Source: Aquila chrysaetos chrysaetos
Taxonomy: Eukaryota > Chordata > Aves > Accipitriformes > Accipitridae
Reading direction: 5' to 3'
NCBI RefSeq assembly: GCF_900496995.4
Contig: NC_044029.1
Location: 930,001 to 994,000 of the forward strand
DNA: 64,000 nucleotides
Under the pieces are notes generated by a model that ran no database searches, was not told the DNA's origin, and was given only the letters and a program-made list of their open reading frames with translations. Below are positions 57,225-64,000 of the stretch, in pieces. Position 1 is the first letter of the stretch, and each line of letters starts with the position of its first letter. Position numbers and translations under genes: made by a program.

Positions 57225-57832
57225 GAAGGTGGCAATGTATGCCAACCACATACTGGGCTGCATGAGTAAAGGTGAAGTCAGCAAAGTGAGGGAAGTGGTT
57301 ATTCCCCTTTATTTAGCACTTGTGAAGCTGTATCTGGAGTACTGTGTCCAGTTTGGGTCTCTCATTGCAACAGAACTTGATCAAGTGGAAAAAGTCTGGC
57401 AGGAGGCCCACTGAGAGAGTTGGGGGCTGCTTGGAGCATGTCACCAGGAGAAGAGACTGAGGGACCTGCTCAGCCATGAGAGGGGACCCAGTTGCTCTTG
57501 TCTATTAAGTAAATGGATGCTATAGAGAAGATGGGACCAGACTTTTCTTAGAGCTGCACAGTGAAAGGACAAGAGGTGACAGAGAAGTTGCAATAAGGGA
57601 AATTTTGATTAGACACAAGCTTAAAAAAAAATCCCAATGAGAGTGATCAGACACCAGCACAGGGGTCCTGAGAAGCGGTGGGCTTTCCACCTTTGAAGAT
57701 ATTCAAAGCTTACCTGGACAAGGTTCTGACAACCTGGTCCAACTCTGAGGTGAGCCCTGTTCAGGGCAGAAGCTGGACTAGACCTTTCCAGAGGTCCCAT
57801 CTGACCAAAACCTTTGTGTGACTCTCTAATTC
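57225..57832 (+). mobile_element. CR1 LINE fragment, degraded
   Basis: Plus-strand CR1 3' region of about 600 bp. It contains AGCACTTGTGAAGCTGTATC, CTGGAGTACTGTGTCCAGTT, then a gap-ridden part, GGTCCTGAGAAGCGGTGGGC, GCTGGACTAGACC and TTTCCAGAGGTCCC. It retains part of the ORF2 3' end in decayed form. More diverged than the copy at 3.7 kb. Confidence 0.85.
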
Positions 57833-60800
57833 CACTAAGCCTACTAAAATGCAGGAAAGAGCTGGAAATGAGGAGGAACCCTGTGGCTTCTCAGAACCAC
57901 CAGCTCCCTGCATGTGTGGGAGCTTATGCTTTGAAGAGAGCTTGGGGCAGAATAAAGCAAGAGGCATCCCACAGGTTACCCACACATGACCTACACACCA
58001 GCATCTTTTAGATCTCATGTTTGCCTTTAAGACATTGCAAAGCCAGTTCCTTCTTGGGGAGTCTGTGTGTCGAGAACAGTGTAAGCTAAGCAATCCACCT
58101 AGCTGGGTAGAAACGTAGGGGAGGTTGATGCTCTGATGCTGCCACTTGCTCCTTCGGGTGTTGGTCCCCTCTAGGTGCTGCTCACAGGCTGTAGTGCAGC
58201 TACTCAGGGTGGCTGAAGGAGACTCTGCTCCCAGCTGTTCACCTTGCTTGTATCAGGGCCAGGAAAATGGGAGGTGTTTCTGCTCTTCAGCTACCTCTAT
58301 TTCTGGTCCAGTGTGACGAGGTACACTGAAACCTACAGTGTAGGGTTTGTATGGGAGAAGGTGACTGCTGTTGTTGGGGACTGGACACACCATCTGTACT
58401 GTCAGCCCTGCTGCGGGGACAGTCACCTGTGGCAAAGAAGCACCATGTACACTTGGGCCAACAGTTGCCACATCCAAGACATGGCCCTGTGATTCTGTTC
58501 CTTGGGGGACAGATCTGATTAAAGTGATCCCCTGGCCCCTTGAGCCTACAGACCGTGGGTGCACGAGGCTGTGCCAGCCTCCCCACCAGCTCTGGTTACT
58601 CAGGCACAGCCTGAGTCACTGTTTGACACTGCTCTGTGTTGAATACTGAAACAGGGACGGGACAGATGGCAGCAGGAGGGCTGTCTGAGGGAGGGAGGCA
58701 GGAGTGGCTGCCAGTGACCCATCACTCATATGGAGCAGACCAGAGGGGATGCAGCTTTTCAGCACTTGCTTCAGAAAAGGTTGGGGGGGCCCCACGCTTA
58801 CCAGGCGTCGTGGGTTCCCTGTCCCATGTAGCTGCCTCCTGCCACCCCAGGAGACCAACGCTTGCTTTCTTGGTCCATGATCAGCCTGGCACGCATGGGA
58901 GCTGGACATGCTCCCTAGTAACTCTGCCTCCAGAGCCTGAAGGAAGACGCAACCCAACCACAGCCGCAGTGGCTGGCAGCGTGCTCCTCCCTGCCTACAA
59001 CCTGTCCTCGGCATCTCCTGCCTCAGCTGAGGGAGGGGGACTCATGTACCACCCCTGTGCCAGAGCAAGGGCTACAGGGCTTGCTGAGAGAGGGTGAATC
59101 CCTCCCAGAGAAACACCTTGTTTGGGAAAGGTGCCACCGGCTGCCAAAAGGGGAGCTTTTTTGGCAAGCCAGGGAGCATTTGGGAGGTGAACCCAGCAAG
59201 GTCCTTCACTGTTCCAGGCCTTGGCACCACTGGCCTGGGTCTGTGCTCCAAGGGTTTACCGTACCCTCCATGCCCACGCCTGGCCGGGCACGTGGAGCCC
59301 TACAGCCCTGGCAAGTCCGTGGGATGGTGACCCTGAAGGTCCTGGGTCCGAGCGGTGCCTCTGCCCTTCGTTGCCCTTTTCCCATGACATCTCTGACCTG
59401 AAGTTCAGCTGAGTTTATCCTGCTTCCTGATAAGCCTGTCTGCTTTCATAATCCAGGTGTGCTCCGTGCCAGCCCTTCTCCAGTGTGTACATTTCTGGTG
59501 CTCTGGTCTCCTTGAACAGGGAGAGGAGGGACCAGAAACCAGAGGGCCCTGAAGGCAGTGGACCTGCAGCCCCCCCCACCAAGGGAGCCCTTTGCAGGAG
59601 AGAGGGTAGGGTTGAGCCTTACTGGATTTACTGGCCTTCCAGTGGGCAGATTTTAAGAAAAAACAGCACAAGGATCAGACAACCTTCCTGCCTCCTCCAC
59701 TCACTTGTGCCTTTCAGGTCTAGCCTGCCTGTCCCCACCAGTTCAGGATTTCCCTGGGACATGTGTGTGTGTGAGTAAGTGGCCAACTGGTTTGGTTTAA
59801 GCTCAGTTTTAAGGAAAGAGGAAACTGCTGCTTTCCCAAAAGCCTTTCCCGAGGTGTGAGGAATGTGCAGACTGGCACCACCCCTTTCCTGCCAACGCCA
59901 AGTTCCACAGAAATTTGTATTTAATTTGGCATTTAAATCAGCCCTCACCCAAAGCTGCCTTAATATTGAAAAAGTGCAAAATAACTCTGGGCAGATTAGT
60001 ATTTGTGTTATTACAGAGGTTTAAAAAAATTACTCTAAAAGGCACTGCAAATCCGTGGAAGGAGATTTTCACTCTCTGCTGAGCAGCATGCACAGTTAAC
60101 AACCAAGTAATCAAGAAAATCGCCATGCCCTGAATCAATGGGAGTGCATATGGTGTCCCTCAGCACTCCCAGTTCTGCTGCCTCTGGGGCTAAGGTGCAT
60201 TTGGGAGGCACTTTCTGGTCTGTGGCAGTCAGTGAAGGAGTTGATAAGTGTCTGGGATGTGGAAAACACACATGGTAAGAGCACACTTTGCTCTCATTTG
60301 TCCTGTCAGCATGTCCTTTTGCTCTACCAGACTCCACTGAAGAAGGGGGGCTGGCTCTGTTTTAACACATTTTTGGCTCCTCCTGGGACTTACTCTAGCT
60401 ACATTTAAGCCATCAGTGGCACCACACCAGCTTGAAAACCTCATTTCTTGAAGGTTTGGTATTGTTTCAAGCACATCCCTCCTGCCTTCAGGCTGCAAGT
60501 CAACAACTTGCATCATGGCTTCACATACCCCCTTCCCAATCTGCTCCCCAACGTTACATTAGTATCCTTAAGTTTTGTCTCCCATCCTCTGTGTTACACG
60601 TGTGGAACTGTGTAGGTGGAGGGGAGGGCAAGCACCATTTCCACTTCAAATTTACTAGAAAAAGGCAAGATACGCCTTTCAAACCAATGCCTAGGAGGGC
60701 TCTTTCTCATGCCAAGGGATTCAGGACACCAAATGTCCCTGCATTGCCTGTCAGTGCTGGTAGGAAGAGTGGGGAAGACCCAGCCTGGCATATTCTAGAC

Positions 60801-60943
60801 AGCACTGTGCCTGAGGAAGGGGGTTTGCTTGCCAGGGGCACATGGATATGTGGTAGCATAACATACTACATAAAAACTCACGGGAGAGGAAGCCTCTGAA
60901 ATGGGAGATTACAGCCTCATACCATCAGGAGGTTTAAAAAGAA

Positions 60944-60979
<36 letters not shown>

Positions 60980-61530
60980 TATTATTATTATCTTTGTCAT
61001 TATCATTATTATTATTATCTTCATCATTATCATTATCATCATCACCATTATTTTGCTTTGATATTGTTTCTACTTTCAAATAAAAATATTACATGTGTTC
61101 AGAACATCAGAAATACATATTTTCACAAGCTGAATTAAATGTGTACAAGCTCCTTTCCTATTCTTGATTATGCAAGTACCCAGCAAGACACAAGCAAATA
61201 AATACAGGAATATAGATGCAGCAGACACAGACATATGCAGTGATGAAAAGATCACATCCTTCCTCCTGCATTTGCTTGCTGTGGCTTGGGTTTCTATTTC
61301 TTAAGCACTTCTAACATTGAATCAGATTGCTTTATTCAAGAAAAGTAGCATGGAGAAGCTACTAACCCTCTTCTGCACCCTCAAGCAGTTGATCTCTGGT
61401 CCACAGTGACAGCTTCGAAGAAGCCAGCATCTCTTTGCCATTTTCCCCCCAGCTGCAGTCTCCCAGGTGGCCCACTCCAACTGACGGAGAGCTGTCACCC
61501 CACTTCCACATTCCCGAGAAAGAACACCAG
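57833..61530. other. intergenic region, no gene recognised
   Basis: Includes an AAT/ATT microsatellite at 60.94-61.05 kb. No exon was recognised. Confidence 0.55.
60943..61050. repeat. AAT/ATT trinucleotide repeat with inverted halves
   Basis: About twelve AAT units run directly into ATT units and then imperfect ATT/ATC repeats. The junction at about 60979 is a perfect inverted repeat with arms of about 12 bp, able to form a hairpin. Confidence 0.9.
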
Positions 61531-61556
61531 TCTCTCGTAGTCAGGCTGTTTGGGTT

Positions 61557-61562
61557 TTTATT
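61557..61562 (-). terminator. GPRC5A: probable poly(A) signal of GPRC5A
   Basis: AATAAA on the minus strand (TTTATT on plus), 1.3 kb beyond the GPRC5A stop codon. It is a plausible end of the 3' UTR, but chosen only by position and sequence. Confidence 0.4.
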
Positions 61563-61771
61563 AATTAAATATTCCACATACAAAGTACTAAATAAATATA
61601 TAGCTGTGTCAGACACCAGTGTACCATACACACCCACTTGGAGAGCTCTGTGTATTTATATATGAAATATCATGGAAAGCTATTTACCAAATGAAAAGCA
61701 GGCTACAGAATGATTCAGCTCTGCAGATGTGTTGCTCATCACCAGGGTGCAGTCCATGCGGAACGCACACA

Positions 61772-61840
61772 GCACGCACACGCACGCACACACACGCACA
61801 CGCACGCACACACACGTATGCACGCACACACACACGCACA
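61772..61840. repeat. CACACG microsatellite
   Basis: About 70 bp of interrupted CACACG/CACGCA repeat in the probable 3' UTR of GPRC5A. Confidence 0.9.
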
Positions 61841-62872
61841 GGCTCGCTCACTCGCGGGAAGAAGGGCGTCCGCCCTCTGTAACGTAGCTGCTTGGGAAAT
61901 GTTTGTGTTTATGCCACAGACACACTCGGGAGGAGGCAGAGCTCCAAGGTACACGGGCTTAAATCCCACCAGGGTATTGCAAGTTGCTGCATGGAAGAGG
62001 TTTTGTCTGCAGGGATCACAGCCTGGGGCGGCAGGGGTGGGGAGGGAGGGTTTGCAGGGGTGGGCAGAGGCAGCCTGGGGAGCTCGGCTGGGGCGCGTGG
62101 TCAGGAGTCAGAGCTGGGAGAGAGGCTGGTGCTAGAGCAGAAATCAGAAAATGCGTCAGGGTAAATAGGTGTAGAGATTTTCATGTCTTTAAATTTCCTT
62201 CCCCCTCTCCACCGTGGTCTCTAGGTGATGAGGAACGGGTTGGAGGTGAACATGAAGAAATAAAAAGGACTACTCTTTCTCTCCCTCTCTGTCTCTTCTC
62301 CACTGATCTCTGGAGGAGAGCCAGGCAGAGCTGGGAGTGGGCACAAAAGTAACAGTGGATAGATAGGTTGTCCTCGGGAGTACCTGAGGCGTGTTTACGA
62401 GTGGGCAGGAGTGGGGATGTGTAGGGCTGATGCTCCTGCTCCCACCTCTTCTCCCATCAGGTGTAGGGCTCAGCCATCCCCGCGAGCTGATCAGAGCGAG
62501 TCCTGGCTGGGGCAGAGCCGGGCGCAGACCGGCCGATGATCTTCCTGCTGCTCTAGCCCTACAGCATTCCTGCTGAAAATAGGCCAGGACAGGCTCTTCC
62601 CAGCACGTTGCTCCGTCAGAAGAGATGAGCTCCATCCCACGGAGAAACAGAGTGAGCGGGGACAGGATGGCCAGAGCGGTGTCTGAAAGCTGTGTTTGAC
62701 GAATGAGAGGGGCTACAGGGGTGCCTGTGCGGGGAAAAGAGGACCCCTCTCCTCTTTTGCTGGTGTGGGTTGACTCAGTCTCTTCTGCAGGATCGACTCA
62801 CTTGTCACCACGTGGCCCATTCCCCACACCTCTGCTGATGGGTGCTTTGTCTCTTTGCTCGCCGAGGAGCTG

Positions 62873-62965
62873 CTACATGGGGCCTTTCCCACCAGTGTAG
62901 TCATGGTACGGGCTTGTCCGGGCCTTGGGCCGAGGGATGGAGAATTCATTTTGGGGTTCAATGGT
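62873..62965 (-). CDS. GPRC5A: GPRC5A last coding exon
   Basis: 93 nt, phase 0, acceptor CCTTTGCAG|ACC, stop TAG at 62875-62873. It encodes 30 residues ending PYHDYTGGKGPM. Confidence 0.92.
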   Translation of the reverse strand, partial: TIEPQNEFSIPRPKARTSPYHDYTGGKGPM

Positions 62966-63700
62966 CTGCAAAGGAAGCACGGAAGTCTTTAGCTTTCAAA
63001 ACTAGAGAGAAGTAATAAAATAGGGCTTAAAAAAAACAAAAGAGGGGAGGGAGAAACAGAGCTGAAGGTTTCCCGGGAGTGTGATTGATGGGTCTGTGGA
63101 AGAGGATCCTGGCAGAACAAACCATTACTGGAGACGTGTCACCGGAGGACATGTGGGGACATTATGTGAGCTACTAGACCTGGCTAGGCTGTGGTCTGAA
63201 GGAGGACTGGTGAATGGACATGGGGACATGCAGGTTGCCCACTCTGGATCTGCACTGCAACTTCCCGTGACTGCTAGTGGGAATACGTTCAGGGCACGGG
63301 CTGGGGAAAGGAGCACAATCTCCCGAGGGAAGGGCACAGTCTACTGCAAGAACGGACTTCTTGTGTGATGTCAAATCCAGAAGTACTGAAAACCACAACC
63401 TCAGACTTTGCCTTGGGCCCCTCTTGCCTCCCCATGTCCCTGGGCATGTCGCAGCTCCCTCCCCCCAGCCACAGGCACCTCCATGAACACAAGTCACGGT
63501 GTCGCCCGGCTCCATGCGAAGCACCTGCCTGCCTCCACAGAGCTTGCTCTAGGTCCATTTGTCTTTGCCCCTTCCCTTTCCCTTCCCTTCAGTGCCTGAA
63601 CAATAGCCTACATGTGGTGAAATGGGTGAAGGGGGGCATGAACTTACCTTCATCTGAAAGTGAGAGGAGTATGGGGAGTAGCTGAGGTCTCCTGTGTCTC
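62873..63700 (-). CDS. GPRC5A: GPRC5A, last two coding exons (5' part outside window)
   Basis: GPRC5A (RAI3/RAIG1) is a retinoic-acid-inducible orphan class C G-protein-coupled receptor of the plasma membrane. Two exons of its cytoplasmic tail are present: 63700-63648 and 62965-62873. They encode DTGDLSYSPYSSHFQMK and then TIEPQNEFSIPRPKARTSPY with HDYTGGKGPM and a TAG stop. This matches the end of human GPRC5A (ETGDTLYAPYSTHFQLQ, EFSIPRAHAWPSPYKDY) in order and exon division, including the tyrosines that serve as phosphorylation sites in the human receptor. The seven-transmembrane exon lies right of 64000. In human the receptor is likewise near HEBP1 and in the opposite orientation to it once the map is reversed. 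Confidence 0.93.
62966..63647 (-). other. GPRC5A: GPRC5A last intron
   Basis: A 682-bp intron between the two tail exons. No other feature was recognised. Confidence 0.85.
63648..63700 (-). CDS. GPRC5A: GPRC5A penultimate coding exon
   Basis: 53 nt, two bases plus 17 codons. Acceptor GACTCAG|GA, donor ATGAAG|GTAAGT, ending in phase 0. Very short and detectable only by its match to the GPRC5A tail. Confidence 0.9.
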
Positions 63701-64000
63701 CTGAGTCACAAGACAAGAGGTGGGGAAAGACGGTGAGTTAGCATTATGTGGTAGCTTGGAAATGCCACATGAAGGGAGAATCAAAGGGCCTGTGGCTACG
63801 TTAGCAGCTGCTTTTAGACTGATCAATTATGCGATATGCAGGCAGGAATGGGTTAAAATCCACGGGTGGGTGACATTAAATATTTCCTTATGAAAGCAGG
63901 AATGAATGGTATTGTAAATAACAGGACATAGGTGGCCTTGGAGTTTAGACACCTCCCGTTGCCTCACAATTACTGTCATCATCCAGCCAAATCCCTCCCA
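63701..64000 (-). other. GPRC5A: GPRC5A intron, partial
   Basis: Upstream of the penultimate exon. No coding sequence of the seven-transmembrane domain is present before the window edge. Confidence 0.75.

Larger units (their letters stand above)
61540..62872 (-). other. GPRC5A: probable 3' UTR of GPRC5A
   Basis: Sequence between the stop and the probable poly(A) signal. It contains the CACACG microsatellite. No other gene was seen; the extent is inferred. Confidence 0.5.

Noticed and set aside
1-64000. CRISPR arrays, operons, tRNA or rRNA genes
   Set aside because: The window is eukaryotic nuclear DNA; I saw no regular spacer arrays and no tRNA or rRNA signatures.

Overview
The window is vertebrate nuclear DNA, almost certainly from a bird. 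Genes are split into short exons with GT-AG introns, promoters sit in CpG islands, and the interspersed repeats are avian: CR1 LINE 3' ends and solo LTRs of avian endogenous retroviruses. The gene order matches human 12p13.1 read in reverse: FAM234B (minus), HEBP1 (plus), GPRC5A (minus). The LTR types suggest a neoavian species rather than a galliform, but that is inference.

Layout. 1-19.2 kb: FAM234B on the minus strand. Eleven coding exons were traced by hand with matching phases; they encode about 546 residues, and the 3' end (about 75 residues by comparison with the human protein) lies left of base 1. Its CpG-island promoter at 18.6-19.6 kb carries an NRF1 site and a GFY/ZNF143-like site. 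19.2-29.7 kb: no gene recognised. 29.7-33.1 kb: an unrecognised plus-strand locus, with a signal-peptide exon, a short helical exon, a second hydrophobic/helical exon and a terminal coiled-coil plus arginine-rich exon followed by a poly(A) signal. It is one multi-exon secreted-protein gene with an unresolved internal junction, or two adjacent small genes. It is the best candidate here for something undescribed. A 579-bp solo LTR sits in its middle. 33.1-36.2 kb: no gene. 36.2-40.3 kb: HEBP1, complete, four exons, 189 residues. 40.3-61.5 kb: no recognisable gene, but a second solo LTR, a CR1 copy, microsatellites and an orphan CpG island at 55.4 kb next to a 31-nt poly-T run. GPRC5D, which lies between HEBP1 and GPRC5A in mammals, was not found. 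61.5-63.7 kb: the last two coding exons and 3' UTR of GPRC5A on the minus strand; its seven-transmembrane exon lies right of the window.

The genes are not a pathway. FAM234B is a type II membrane protein with a predicted beta-propeller ectodomain, HEBP1 a cytosolic tetrapyrrole-binding SOUL protein and precursor of the F2L peptide, and GPRC5A an orphan class C receptor. They are linked by conserved synteny.
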